A stretch of DNA of 64,000 nt from Apostichopus japonicus (lineage: Eukaryota > Echinodermata > Holothuroidea > Aspidochirotida > Stichopodidae). The notes under the pieces were generated by a model, which was not told the DNA's origin, ran no database searches, and was given only the letters and a program-made list of their open reading frames with translations. The DNA lies in assembly GCF_037975245.1 (NCBI RefSeq), contig NC_092583.1, positions 13,295,764-13,359,763 of the forward strand, given 5' to 3'. Numbering within the stretch: position 1 is the stretch's first letter; the number at the start of each line of letters is the position of its first letter. Shown here piece after piece: positions 11,141-26,100 of the stretch. The translations under genes were made by a program, and so were the position numbers.

Positions 11141-14100
11141 TCAGCTGGTAACAGAGAAGGCTCCCACCGCCAATAACAAGTTCCGCCTTGTGAAGTGAAG
11201 ATGATGTATGGTCGTGTTTTTGGTTGGATAGGAGCCTAACAGAAGTTGCATAGAGTCATTCCTGTTGATGAAATAAACCAGAGTGGTTAATACCATCCGA
11301 GTTTGCCATAATGAGCCGTTCAAGTAGATTGTTTGGAAATATTTACAGGATTTGTACCAAGGAGGGGCATTCAAACAATCATATATACATTACCAAACAT
11401 GTATGCGCATGACTAGATCGTGGACACAAACTATATCGCTTCCATCTTGTGGCAAGATGGCAGATTAAAGTACCCACTGTGATATGGATGGATATTGTAG
11501 AGGTAGTAAATGGGGGGGGGGTGGGAAAGGGAGTTGATCTACATTTAAGGTGGTCTAGTGATTGTGTTGAGATATTACGTTATTGCCAATATAAGTCGAT
11601 ATGAGCTTTTGCTCCCAATAATGTTTGCCAAAACCAGCCGTAACAATATTGCTTTACTTGAGCTGACAAGTAAGAGCACAGAACAAAACAACTTGCAAAT
11701 GAAAGTTCAGAAACTTTTAGAACTTACTGTTGCACTTGGTGGGCAGTGTTAAAGTCTTCAGATTCTGCCTCTGCAAATATTTTCTTGACATCCCAGAGTT
11801 TCACAACGTTGTCGAGACCACCTAGAGTCGAGAATATAACTGTGTCGGTTAGTTCAATGACTCAACAAACGGTTGTCAAACGTTCCTGATTTGCAGAGGA
11901 ACAAATATGATCAAGCCTGTCAAATTCTTTTCACAAATGTTCAATGTTCAAATATGTGCAGCTAATTTCAAAAGATTGGATCTCCTTCATTCCATATTTG
12001 ACGTAAACGTGTACCCATGATACATCACATCCAAATCAAGCAACAAATTTCAGGACTCAAACCTGTATTTAGTCATCCATTAAAACTTGGTACTAATTAG
12101 ACCAAGCCATGGAACCTACAACACATAAGTGGCCACCCCTGGATCGATACGCAAGAGATTTATGTCTTCGATACCATTCGGATCCTCCTAATTAGCGATC
12201 TATATTTAACCCATTGATCCGAAACAAGGAAAAACAGTGTCCCACAAATATCACAAAACTTAGAAGATTATGCTTAACTGCATCACTGTGGGTGATATAT
12301 TGGTATGAGGAGAGGTAGCTTTGTTTTTAGCCTAGTATGGTGCCCACCCTAGCAAATTATGAGAATGAAGTTTTAGAAAATCTAGCAAGAAAATCAAAGC
12401 ATTTTTATTCCCCTTCGTGATGGTTTTAACTGCCATCCTTGAGTTGGGCGCACGCTGTCCCAAAGGACTGTGGCCCGACTCCACTCCACCGTCGTGACCC
12501 TGTTTTTGATAGTCATTAAACACTTGAAGTCTTACAAGTGGTCCCTGCAAACCTAACCACTGGTGAAAGCACACAGAGACTGTCCTAAGGTAACAACACA
12601 TGCTTGTTTAGGTCACATGGAAAAACAATATTTCCATATATTTGGTTAGATCTGTTAAAAACGCTGTGCAGTTTAAGTCTCAAACTTTGGCACAAATGCT
12701 AGATTTTGATTGTCCCCACATTGAAGCTGGTAAGACTGAACTGGCCAGTGTCCATCAGTGTAATCTTAAACACATGGAACTATCCACAATTTCACACATA
12801 ACAGCAATAGGGCAGAGTGGAGCAGGCATTCAACATAACAGAGCAAATCTGTACCTACCAGAGGCGAGGACGTTTCCATCTCTGCAAAAGCTCAGCGAAT
12901 AGATGGATTCCGTATGGCCTTTCAACTCTGCGATCAGGTTGCTATGACGAAGGCCCCAGAGCATGACTGAGCAGTCCTCACTCACAGAGGCCAAAAAATG
13001 GCCATTTGGAGAAAAGAGGACCTTGTGGATTGGACCCTAGAAAAACATAAGAAACCAATAGACTTTATGATATATCTCAAGCTTTGGTCATTATAAGAAA
13101 TTAACTTTCCGTAGAAAAAAAAAACCTGTAGCCAAGTATGGGATATGAACCTATGTAACTGCTAAATATGAAATGATAGCTATCCTAAAGTCTAAAATGA
13201 CTGTAACCAAGGGAACATGAACCATCCCGACTGACTGTGCTGGATGGAACGTGAACCGACCTAAGGGTGACATATGGACTGTCAAACCATCCTCATTGTC
13301 TAGTATGAAGTTTGAACCATTCTAACTGCTATGAATGTAAAAAGGGATGAATAATATTCAAAACGCAAATTAATAGCTCACCTTATGACCTGTCATGACC
13401 CGAACACACTTTCCGTTAAGAATGTCCCAGACTTTGATCATGCGGTCACAGGATCCCGTGGCAACGTAGTTGCTGTTTGGATGGAAGCACACACACTGAA
13501 AAGACAGAAGAAAAATGTGAATAGGCAATCCTGTTTGATTCCAACTACTCATATTATTTCACTGCATCCTGTCTTCTGGACCTATGACGTCCTCAGCTGA
13601 AATAAACACTTCGCTAGAACACCAAACAGTCCTGGAAGCTTCCAATCATCAGTGAAAACTCTGACATCATAAATTCCAAAATTTTTGCATTTTTTCCAAC
13701 CAACAAAAAAATAATTTGGTGCAAGTTTTTGATGTAAGAATGTCTCGTCACTCCTCTGGCAGGAGAAGAAGTTTTGAGTGTCTGACTCAAAAGGAGCTTT
13801 AGAAATGACCTTTGGCCTCCTCAAATTCTTGCATCCCCTGGAATGCTAACTACCTCAGAATCCTATGTCCTCCCAAGATCATCCAAGATCACAAAAAGGC
13901 TTAAAGATAAGAACCATTTTATACCTTGTGAGCTACTGCTTCTACTTACATTAGTATCTGAGTAGTGTCCAGCAAATAGTCTGATTGGCTGGTGACTCTC
14001 TGTGGTCCAGAGACGGGCAGTTCTGTCTTTCCCACAGGAGACAAAATAGTGACCAAACGGACTAGAAATGTAGACAAAAAGAAATTTAAAGAAGCAAATA

Positions 14101-17100
14101 GTAAAAGGTACAAACTGAAAAACTAACCTCATGTGATCAACAGTGAATAGTATAGACATCTTACTGGGATTTGGACATGCAGAAGAATTGGAGACCATAT
14201 TACTATTGGAGAGTTGGAACCTTGAAGGCATTTTGAATTCTGGATGTTTCATAAGAAAATAGCAAACTTTCTTTGCAAACGCCAAGAGGATCACAGCTTT
14301 GGAATATGTATCGCCATCAAGGTGTACCTCTCACCTCGTTGGGAAGTAAACCATGTCATATTCTGCTATACTGGGATATCGAATATCTTATTAAGAGATC
14401 TGTTTGGTCATACCCATAAATTTTGAAAGATCCCAATTAGCTAGCTATTTATTCTTGTAATCAATTTATATTTTGTTGTTGCTTCATTTGCAAACCTTTC
14501 TGAGTGTATGCCTCATTTTATCCTTCCTGCGGAGATTGTGGTCAATTAAAGCAATCTCCATAACGTTTGAAGGTATTTTATATAATTAGGTATTATACCA
14601 CAGGATTGTGGATAGATTCAAATGAAAATAATCTTGACAATGTTTGAAGGTATTCTATATAATTAGGTATTATACCACAGGATTGTGGATAGATTCAAAT
14701 GAAAATAATCTCGACAATGTTTGAAGGTATTCTATATAATTAGGTATTATACCACAGGATTGTGGATAGATTCAAATGAAAATAATCTTGACAATGTTTG
14801 AAGGTATTCTATATAATTAGGTATTATACCACAGGATTGTGGATAGATTCAAATGAAAATAATCTTGACAATGTTTGAAGGTATTCTATATAATTAGGTA
14901 TTATACCACAGGATTGTGGATAGATTCAAATGAATATACAGCTTCAACCATTACACACATCATAACCATGTCCACCATTACGATAATGAGTCCAGGGTAA
15001 CGATTACGATATAACACACAAGAAACATCAAGACTGTCCAATAATTTAGCCAAAAGCAATCACACAAACTGGTCAGTGGACTTCCGTCTGAAAGTTTGTT
15101 TTCTTAGAAATTTTGGCAGTCATTCTGTTTAGAGGGGTGGGGAGGGGGGGGGGGGATGTTTACACTGAGGGTTTGTTGTCATACTAAACTTGATCTGATT
15201 TGTTTGCTTGACTTAGCTTAGCTTAGTCACCTAGCTGGGAATAAGCTTGCCGAGATACTTTTTATATTGTTGCAACTTGTATTTATCCACTGGTGAGTTT
15301 TCACCGTGCATTATCCATAGGGTTAATGCACGGTCAGTTGATGACAACGGGCCAATCAGATTCAAGAATGAAGAATGAAGAAAATGTCCAATAACTACCC
15401 AAAAGCAACGTCCCAAACTGGAAAGTTGTGACCTTTGTAGCAGACCAAGGTGGAAAAGGTGAAGAGATTCCACAACCTCACTGAAAAAAGAACGTAAACA
15501 AATTTGTCAAAATTTATCAATTTCTAATCACAATTATACATTGTAAACTATGAGAAATCCACTCCCCACGTGGTAATGAAATGAAAATGAACTAACAAGT
15601 ACAGAGGTAGTTCCCTGATTTTAACCTTGGCACCATTCTGCAGCCCCCCCTCCCCCCAAAAAATTGAAAAGCTAACTTTACCTGTTCCATCTCCAGATGC
15701 AGAGAGCAGTAAATTTCTGTCTGGACTAAAACTGGTTGCGTAAACAGGACCGCTGTGACCAACAAGTACCTTACAGTCTGTAGAACTCCTATCAAAAAAT
15801 TAAATGTATAGAAATAAAAAAAATGCACATTCCCTCCATCTCCCTAAGTAGCGTGGAAATTTTGAGACTTTTGCAAACTTGTAGTCTGACTCTTGTTACG
15901 ACTTTCCTGTCCAATATCTCATCTATCTCCTTCTGGTTGATTAACTGGGCCTATGAGTAAATTCCTTATCAAACACTGTCTAAGCAGTGCTTGCTGTATA
16001 ACCCACAAGCCTGTAACTTAACCCCCCCCCCCACTCTTAATGATGAGGGGAGAGATAAACTGAAATTTATTGGACCAACTTCATTACTGAGAGGTTACTC
16101 CAGCTGCCCCTACTACAGACACAACAACAAGAAATGATTGGCAATATGCAAAAAAAAACAGTTTTAGAGGTATAATCTATCTAGGGCCGTTGACTCACGT
16201 TGGCCGAAATTTAATCGGCAGAAAAAGGGGTATTATCAGAGCTATTGGACGAGACATTTATATCCAGAGATATACAGAACGAAAGACACATTAAATCATT
16301 CGCACATTGAGAGATGAATCACTTCAGTAACGAGAACAAACAATTGAAGGATAAAAGTAAAATCAATTCATGAAATAAACTCATAACGACCCACTTTGAT
16401 AACGACAATATTTATAGTTGGTTTTTAATTGCAGTGACACATTGAAGATTTATTTACACATTACAAATTCTACCTTTCAATAGCTTGGCTAACAGTAGGC
16501 ACTTGAAATCCAATACCATGTTTTTTGATCATGCATGACCTTTGACCTGAACCTGACATCATAAGTTGACGTACCTTTCATCCATGATTCTTTCCATGAC
16601 ATCCTCTGCTTCTTTTTCCAACTCTTGCAATATTTCTGCTGGTTTGATACTCCGAAGCTTCTTCGGGGTCAGGGTCCAGAGGCGAATGTTAGAATCGGCA
16701 AACCCAGCAGCCAGCAGACTGGAATCGTCGCTGATTTCTACCGATATTAGTCTACAAAATACAAACACATCAATATCTTGCATCACATACTGACGTACGG
16801 TTGCCCTTTGACCTTATGATTATGCAAATTAGCAATTTTTATGTTTTCCTTTACTGATTTCTAAGAAGAGTAATGTCGCTGCAAACAGATTCCCCCCCCC
16901 CACCCCAAAGTAACATCCTGTTAAACCGCAACTTTATATTAAAAAATATCAGTTCTGGAAATGATAGAAGGCTACTTTTGAAATGCCTAAAACAAGTTAC
17001 TGAGTAGGTAGTTATATTGATACAAATTTATCATTTCTAGCAAGCTTGTTCGTAATAATACTTGATCAAACCTGTCGATTCTTTAGACTCCTCAAAACCT

Positions 17101-20100
17101 TGGAATAGTGAATATAATTTCATGATTGCCAACACAATGAAAATTTAGTAACCAACTTTGAAAGATCATATTAGACAGCCTTTCCAAATGCCCAATTTTA
17201 CATTAGAAAAGTTTTGCGGTTTTTCTTTCTGGACTATGAAAAATTCAAAACATTATAGTTTCCTTTGATGGACATTCCTAACAGTGTAATAAGAGCAATG
17301 ACTTATTAGAATTCCAGCAAAAGGCAAAACTCTATCATAAAGCAAATATCAAAGTTTATATGTTGCATATACACAAACACACATTTTGTCGTAAGATATA
17401 TATCACCTTAAAAATTGTTACATGATCCCCCTGTGGGCCTAATAAGAATTTACTGTTGGTATTGCTTTAATAATACTAAAAAAAATACAAAATAAATTGG
17501 AAAGACTGTACTTGCTGCCAAAACAATCCCAAATTTACGATATTAATCAAACGATTATATGAAAGGAGAGTATGCAAGTAAAAGCTATGTTCTATATGTC
17601 ATCATGAACACTCTGGTGTCCATAATGGCATTTGGTTTATGAGTGGCTTTAACAACAACAAAGAACTCACCCTTGCGTAGCATTCAGTAGCGTGTAGAAA
17701 CAAACAGATGGTAACAGATCAGGACTTAGATGCACCCTTTTGGACAATTCTCGAAAACTTAATAATTTCTCCAACTTATCCACGTCCCTCCTGTAAAAAC
17801 ATGAGAATAAGTTTGACTGATGCAGAGAGATGATGAATGGACACTTGTTTCGAACATATCAAAAGTTGAATACTTGAAACTTCTCTTAAAGTAGCTTATG
17901 CTTCCTGGTGCATAATTCTGTAAATTGTTGGTAGGATTTCGATAAATTCTATTACTATGCAGTTTGCTAGCTTGACAGATGAAGTTTTAAATGTCAAAAT
18001 ACGCTGCAAATTTTCCAAAATAATTTCGCATGAGACTGATCATACAGGAAAAAGTGTCTGTTGGTTTGGGGGGCGGGGGGGGGAGGGGGGAGAGGAACCA
18101 CAGGCGTAGAGAGAACTTACATTTCAGGTAAAGGTATCCTGTTTTGTGCTGGAGCATTTGGATCCGGTTTGCTCTTCTTTACATCTAATCTCTTAGCTTT
18201 CTTTTTCTGTTATGTATATTAAAAAAAAAAGGAATGTTAAGAGACTTCTCTTGCTGTTGTATAATAATGAAAACAAAGAAAGTTTTAGAAACAACCTCTG
18301 ACAATTCTAAGAGCAACAACTTCGGTTCAACTGATCAGAAAACTGATGAATTCACCTTAGGTTTATCCTCCCCATCCACACCTTCTTCTTCGTCATCCAA
18401 TAAGAGGTTGATATCGGGCTCCTTTAACAACCCAAACGACATTTTACTCTTGTTGGCTGTAAGAATATAAAGAGTTCATTAATTTTGCATCACAAAATAT
18501 TGCTTTTATAATGTTATAATTTTTTATTTTCAAATCACTTCACGTGGCTTACCTACCTTATGAAGTTACGATCAAGACATTTACACAATAAGCATGACAA
18601 ATTAGACAGACACACATTCATTTTCTCTTTCATACATAAACCATTTATCAAAGATATATCATTTACAAAAACCTCAACTCTGCTATGTTGTAGACCATTC
18701 AAAACCACTGTCAACAATGCAGGTTGCATTTCCATAACACACTTTTAAGTTTTTGACAAACAATGCTTTGGAACATCTGGGGTGGAGCAAATTAAAAATT
18801 TACCTTTCCTCTTGGCTTCGCCACACATCCCACCAGAAGCTGCATCAATCTGCTCTTTACTACGTGGCATTCCGTCAAACACTGACGAAAGGAAAGCATT
18901 AAAAGGTAGATTGATGGATGGAATTATTGATCTGAAATACTACAACAGGGCATTCTATAGAGCACCACTAAGAGAAATAATAAAAGGCTAAATATTTACA
19001 TTATAATTATTGATAAATCAAACAACTCCCAATAGATACACGATGAAGTCTATCAAAACAAATACAAAACAAAACAAGACTAAAAAAAAAAATGATTTAA
19101 AAAGGGAGAGAAGAAACTTTTAAGGATGAAAAGGTTGATCAATCAAAAGCAGGATGCTAAGGGGGTTGCAGCATTCTGCAGCCAAGCTGCATAGGAGGCA
19201 GTCTCTTTGACATGGTGCCATTTGTGGGGCATTCCATCAAACTACTAACAAAAGGAGCTGTCAACACGGGTAGACAGTTTGGATGGAATAGTTTGATCAA
19301 CCGTAAACTACCTTGACATGGAATTCCATCAAACAGGAAGAAAGAGGAAATGTCTCAAGGGTAGACTGTTTGGATGGATTTGTTGATCAACTGTTAATTT
19401 CTTTTAACAAGGCTCACAAGAGGACACAATACAAAGGGGTGGCTTTATCTATGGTTGGAACGGTTCATCATTCACAAAACTTGAAGTGCCCCCCCCCCCC
19501 AAAAAAAAAAAACCCAAACATGATTGAGTATGGGATTAAAATCTGAATTGTTGATCTTACCATCGATGTACAAGTGTTCTTGCAGAATATTTAGGATCAC
19601 ATTGTTTGACTTTTCCTGTAATTGCCGTTTCAAGGATTGGTACGAGTCTCTTGACAGTCTCAATACGTATTTGCTTGATCTGTCGGATAATGTGCATCGA
19701 ATCAATACGAAGATATACCTGTTAGTGTTAACATCATGTTTGATATAGACATAACGAATGAAAAAAACGTTTTTGTTGATCTAAGGGTGCGGTACTACCA
19801 AATGCCATCACCATTGCTTACCTGAAGGATGTGAAGGAATTCAAAATAAATGAAATAAATTATTTTTTCAGCTGAACTTTCAAGGGCTTCTATATATTCT
19901 GTGGAGAAGTTATAGTCGTGTTATTATAAAGGGGAAACAAACCAAACCATGCATCTCTAGCTTATGTCTCTTTTATGACGGTGATCTTTTGTGACGAAGA
20001 ACAACTCCCGCAAACAGCTAAGAAAAATCTTGCTCCGATTGGTAGCTTAAAAGTTGTCTCTGGGAGATGTCATTTTGTAAATCTGTGATGTCACAGTGCC

Positions 20101-23100
20101 ACTAGGATTTTACTAGCTCTTCGTTTTTCTGTTCATATTTTCAAGATAAAATGTTTAACAGTGTTGACATTGAAATCAACGTCATCATTAGGTCATGTTA
20201 TGAGCCTCAATAGTTTAGATTCAGCTTTTGCAACACCCATCCCCATAACAGAAAATAAACATTGGAATATCTTAAGCGGAAAAAAATATTTTTTTTAGCA
20301 CATGTGGCTGGATGATGTCATGTTTAGACTTGATCAAGTCTTCAGCCTTGTGCGTGAAGGAACATTCAGCGTGAAGGAACATTCAATCATTCAATCTTCC
20401 AAAATGGAATGAGATATTTCCTAGCTGTTTGGAGAAAATGTTTCATGACAGTTATCTCTATCACATAGACCAATAATGATGGTTGGGTATTTGTCTCCAT
20501 TAAGCTGTTTATAGTAAATTTACTATTGGAGAGGAATCTAGCAACTTTATTTTATGTACCAGTTGTCTACAACAATTGATAAAATGGACAATTTATTCTC
20601 ATAAAGTAGTCATTTTGAGTCATTCAGTTGGTCCTATTATCCAGAGTCTTACTTCACGGATAAGAAGTATTTTTTCTTCCAAAAAAAAAAAAAAGAAGAA
20701 AAAAATGGCCACAGTTTGACAATCTCCTCTTCATACAACCATTGCAAATTATAAGGATATAAATTGTCTTCCAATTTCTTTATTTTAACTGTTTGACTTT
20801 TGACTGGACCCATAAAGTTATCCTTCCTTTTAACGTTATAAATTCCAATAAAGGAGAAACCTCCCCTCTCCCCCCCCCCCTCTCCACCCCATTCTACATA
20901 TTAGCAAGTCCAGTACATTGTTATCTGGTTCTGTCTATCTGTGACAAAAGATTACATGCATGTTCTCATGATTAACTGTGAAGTTCACAATGACATCACT
21001 GGAGAGTGTTTTATCCAATCAGAGTACAGTACTCATATCTTATGAAAAAGAAGGATTCCCTTCAACAAAACTATATATTACATGGTGTTAAATTGATCTT
21101 GAGGTTCATCAAAGTTCAATCTCTGAAATGAACTAGAGACAATCATCTGTGAACTTCAAAGAAGCTGTAAAATAATGAATAAAGTTTGGCTCAGTCATGT
21201 CTGTGACTAGATAAACACATCCTTAGTAAATCTCACTGCCATAAAATATGTGAATTGGGTAAATATTATTGAAAAAGGGTTTACACATTGAAAGAAGCAG
21301 TGCTTCATGAACGTGTAAAAAGTCTATTTACTTCCACAAAACCACATTTATGAGTGTTTTTTAACAATCTTCTGGTTGATCAAAGTCCAATTCCTAAGAT
21401 GAGAAAACAGACAACCATCGCCGTAGTTCAAAGAAGTTGTAAAATGATAAACAAACAGAACCGATATTGGCTTAACTCATCAAGGGTAATAAATAGGTAG
21501 TAAAGTTTGATATATGTGAGAGCAGTAATGATTTAGTCAATATGAATTGTTCAAAGTTTAATAGGACAAGTTTGCTTATCGCTAGTCTGTTAGCTCTTAT
21601 GTGTGAAGTTTTTCCACGAAATACTATGACCCAATGCAAATAAATAACAACCTTAATGCCATGCTGTGGCAGCGCCCTTGTTTACTAAAACTCACCCACC
21701 AAAGGTTACCCGTTGTGTGATTTGAGCATTAGAGTTGTTAAAAGAAACAATGCCTTGAGGGTTAGGTAGTTTCAATCTAAATGCACTCTCCTCAATTGAT
21801 TCAAGATCAATTCAAAATGTAGGTAGGGAGGGGGGGGGGGGAATACATTGAGAAAAGAACCTTTACAAGACTAAAACTAGAAGAACATAGGTCTAGCCAA
21901 ATTTGCATCTAAAGTTTTGGGTTGAAGATTTTTTACTGTTTTAAATAATTAACCTTAAATTGCTAGCTGACTGCACCGCTACTAACGAGAGATATACTTC
22001 CACAATGTGTGTATGTAACAAAAATCTAGTCACTAGTCTGGGGTTGTATGGTTGTTTTAAACATATTCAACAGAGATTTATATCCAATTTCACAAGAATT
22101 TATGCCTTAAAAAATGTCTGTTTCCAATACAAAAAAAGAACAACTAAAAAAAAAACAGAAAAAAAACCAAGACAATACAATGACCATAAGCCTATTAAAA
22201 GCACTTTAATATACATTATACAGGATCTCTATAGGTCTAAACTAAATTAACATATAACACTCAGGGCTGAATAAGTTTATTGATTTCTTGATGTGGTTAA
22301 TTACTAGCTGATTGTACAAGGTTTGTTTGGGCCCAATAGAACTTGTAGGACAAAAACAACAGATCTTGTGGCACATCTGCTACTGTGTTGTAAAGGTGCC
22401 TTAAATGTAAATTTAAATTGTACTTAAAAATGCACTTATATTTTATAAATTGTACTTAAAACTGCACTTAAATTTTACTTATATCTATTTTACCTGAGGT
22501 TCATGATCAGTTCACTGTGTCTCATGTGTTCTTTCTTCGTTACCGTAGCGAGCTGAACAAGATCGTCCTGATGGTAATCCTCCTGCTCATTCTGGAATGC
22601 TTGGAATAATTTTATGGCTGATGGCAACCACAGACACAAAAAACAAAAATAAAATAAAGATAAAAAAAATAAATACCCACAGTCAGGGAAAAATTTACTA
22701 CGTTTCATAATCTATAGATAGTTGAGAAAGAATTAGAGAACCAGGAAAATGACAAAGAAATAGCAGGGGACATGATAATTTACAAATTTTCCAAGTCAAA
22801 ATGGGAGGAATACAGTCATAATGCACCTATTGGTGACAATACACACAGTGTCAGAAGTCATCAAGAAAAGGACACTGCCAAGAAAAAAAGGCTTGAGCCT
22901 TGCCAGAATTATGACAGCATTCAGCGCAGTGACAAACTCTGTCCATTTTCTCCTCACGGAGAGGAACCCAGGGGTCACTGGTTCAAATCCTGTACTAGCC
23001 AAACAGATCTTTGCTCTTTCCCTTTATCTATAATTTCCCAGTCAGTTTTACTGTCATTCATCGACTTGTATATATTTCTTCCAAATGTGTCGTGTCACAG

Positions 23101-26100
23101 ATGAGAGCCCGTAACTATTCTGAGAGACTTATCCCGATTTATTTCTCAAATATAAATGGGTAGAGAATGCAATGACTCTGATCCACCGTTTTGATAATAA
23201 CAAGAAGTACTCACCTGCATGTTCGTGGCCGTTATATACCAACTCTAGGTACATGTGAACGTACACAGGGTACAAGAGTTGAGTCTGTTCCACCTGTAGA
23301 AACAAAGATAAGACACAACTTCAGGTAAAACTGTCAGATTTGAAAATAAGGAGGTGTGGGGGGGGGGGAGATGTGGGGATGTATGTGAAAAGACATAAAC
23401 AATCATAATAGAAACAATAGCAGAATGTGGATGATGAGTTGAAGTTATCATGAATTATCCAAAGTAAAGAAGAGCCTACAGGACAAGCTTCATCAAAAAC
23501 GTCTGACAACAATTTGATGTACTTAAGACAAGTTAAATATAAAACCTAAACACAGATATGCACTGATTGGAGGAAACTTTATTCAGGAGCATATCAATTA
23601 TTTACTGTAAACCATCTCACTCTTTCAGCAATTGCAGGTACCTCTACAAGGACTACACATATGACATACTGCCTAAAACTTAGATTTTATGAAGGAAGTT
23701 GGCCAAAGGAAATTTTCTCTTTAGATGACCTTATGACCTCATTTACAATTATTCATGAGGTTCAGCTTACACAATATAAAAGTCCCAAATGCTGTGATAA
23801 TGTAGCCTTTCCTTTCTCTCTTAAATTCCGTCAAACAAAGATACAACAGAGTGCTCACAATTCTTTGTCAGGCGTTATTCTACAGACCTTGGAACTACGA
23901 ATAGGACTCAAATAGAATATCGATATTATTAACAAGAAGCCCATGCAAGACCTTGTTATCAGGGCCTCACATTGAACTATTCCATTATTAGTACAGGGTT
24001 CTGCTTTACATACCTTTCTTGAATCAAGAGCAGTTTCTATAATATGCTTTAAGCTTCTGTAATTGGCTTCATAAAGAGATGGGTCTCCCTCACTGAAAAT
24101 AAACAAATCCATTATTAAACGCTGTTATATTGTCCATATAATGAGGAACACCTCCATCCTCTAGAGGAATCGTTTAATAATGCTCTGGGTACCAATTGTC
24201 CTCTCATGTAGTTATCTCATTGGAAGACTTTTCTTGCATGTTTTCACTCGACAGATTTTTTTTGTTTCACTTATGATTGGCTTTCAATATCTTGTAATGG
24301 CAATGTACAAAACAAATTGGAAACCTCAGAAATGTCTTTTCAAGATGCATTGAGTTTCAATGTCATTTTAATTAAATGTACACTACTTATAAGAGCAAAA
24401 AATACATTATTATAGCGACTTATTTTCAAGTTAAGCAACCAAGATGTTTTCAAACAAAACTGAAGGTGACTGCAACACACCTCTGATAAGCTGAGAGGAC
24501 AGAAGAGACTTCCTGCTCAGACCGTGTGCTTGAGTGATTAGCCGATTCTCCGTCAACTTTAGCTTCTCTCTTCAACAACTCCTCTGTAGCCTACAAATAG
24601 AAAAGATATTGTACAAACATTATAATAGCTCAACAACTTTCAAAAGTAAGTAGGTGTAATAGTACCAAAATGCAGTGAAACAATTAGAAGTACACAATGA
24701 AGACACCAGATGAGAAGGGCTTCACTTATGGTTGATGCTTGGTGAATATACATATGCAGAGGGTGGTGAACGGTCCTAGGGAGGGTATTGTTGAGCTATA
24801 AAGGTAGTTCATAACTTCATATAATATTACAGTAGGTTAGGGTTCTTGTTGTAATGATGTTAAGTCACACACATTTGTTAATTACTTCAATGGAACAAGG
24901 GAACCAAAATACCAACTTCAGATTACACAATTTTAGTGACACTTACAACAAATAGCTCCCTTAAGCAGCATTGGGAAATATTATTTGATTGAAATATATT
25001 ACGGTTTGAAATATTTTTTATGTTGTTCTCAAATAAAACTTCTATACCCACTGCAACTGAGCCACCACCACACAATGGAGACTCAGTGGACATTTGTCGT
25101 TTTCATGAAAACTCTGACATAACGTTGCATTGTTCAACTTCAAGGACTACAAACTATGTTCTATCATCACCATAACTGTGCCTCCACATTAGGATGGAGA
25201 GTTTCAGAATTTGATCAAATTTTCAGAAAATGCTAACAGAATAACAGATTATTCGTTTTGTTCCATGATAAGGATATTTATAACAAATGCAATCTGCATT
25301 TGCGAAGGTGACGTCAAGTTCACTACTGTTCAAGGTATATTTGAAATAATAATCATAAAAAAGGCTTAATAAAGGCTTATATAAGGGAAATATCCATCCT
25401 ATTTTTTCTTTACCTAGTTAGGCTGCACGGTTACGGTATTAGTGTTATTGTTAGGCCACAGCAGTATAGTCAGTATTGCGAAGTTCAGAACACTGCGAAG
25501 TTCGGACAACCTTAAGAAATACACAATTTCACCATGAAAACCTACAGCAAGAGCAAATTTCACGAAAACTACAAAGCTAGAGTTTTTTCATCTCCAAAAT
25601 TACCTGTGTGCAATCAAGTACTTACATATTTGTCAATAAAAGGAAGTTATAGTCTTGGGGTGTTTTAAGGCTTAGGTGTCCGAACTTCGCATTGTCCATG
25701 CTACTACTACTACTACTACTATAGTCAGTATTGCGAAGTTCGGCATACTGCGAAGTTCGGACACCCTAAGAAATACACGATTTCACCATGAAAACCTACA
25801 GGAAGAGCCAAATTTCACCAAAAAGTACGAAGCTACAGTTATTTTCTCTCAAAAATGACCCATGTGCAAGAAATTACTCACATATTTGTCAATAAAATGA
25901 CGAAGATCTATGAAGTCTGTTATAATTACTAAAAGAGCAACTGCGCCACCAATTTTATAACCAGCGCCACACTGTGGGTTGCGTGTCCGAACTTCGCAAT
26001 ACTCTAGCAAAGAAATACCAGTTCCACAATCACGAAGAATCTTCTTGGAAAACAATGTGAAAACAGTTTGCAGGAAAGAAAGTTTGGCCGTGTATCGTAC

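Noticed and set aside
19561-19725. Longer TAF5 exon 6 using the acceptor at gttaacacta...cag near 19724
   Set aside because: The downstream acceptor (exon start 19679) joins NLR to SSKYVLRLS, matching the TAF5 family; the longer form would insert unrelated residues.
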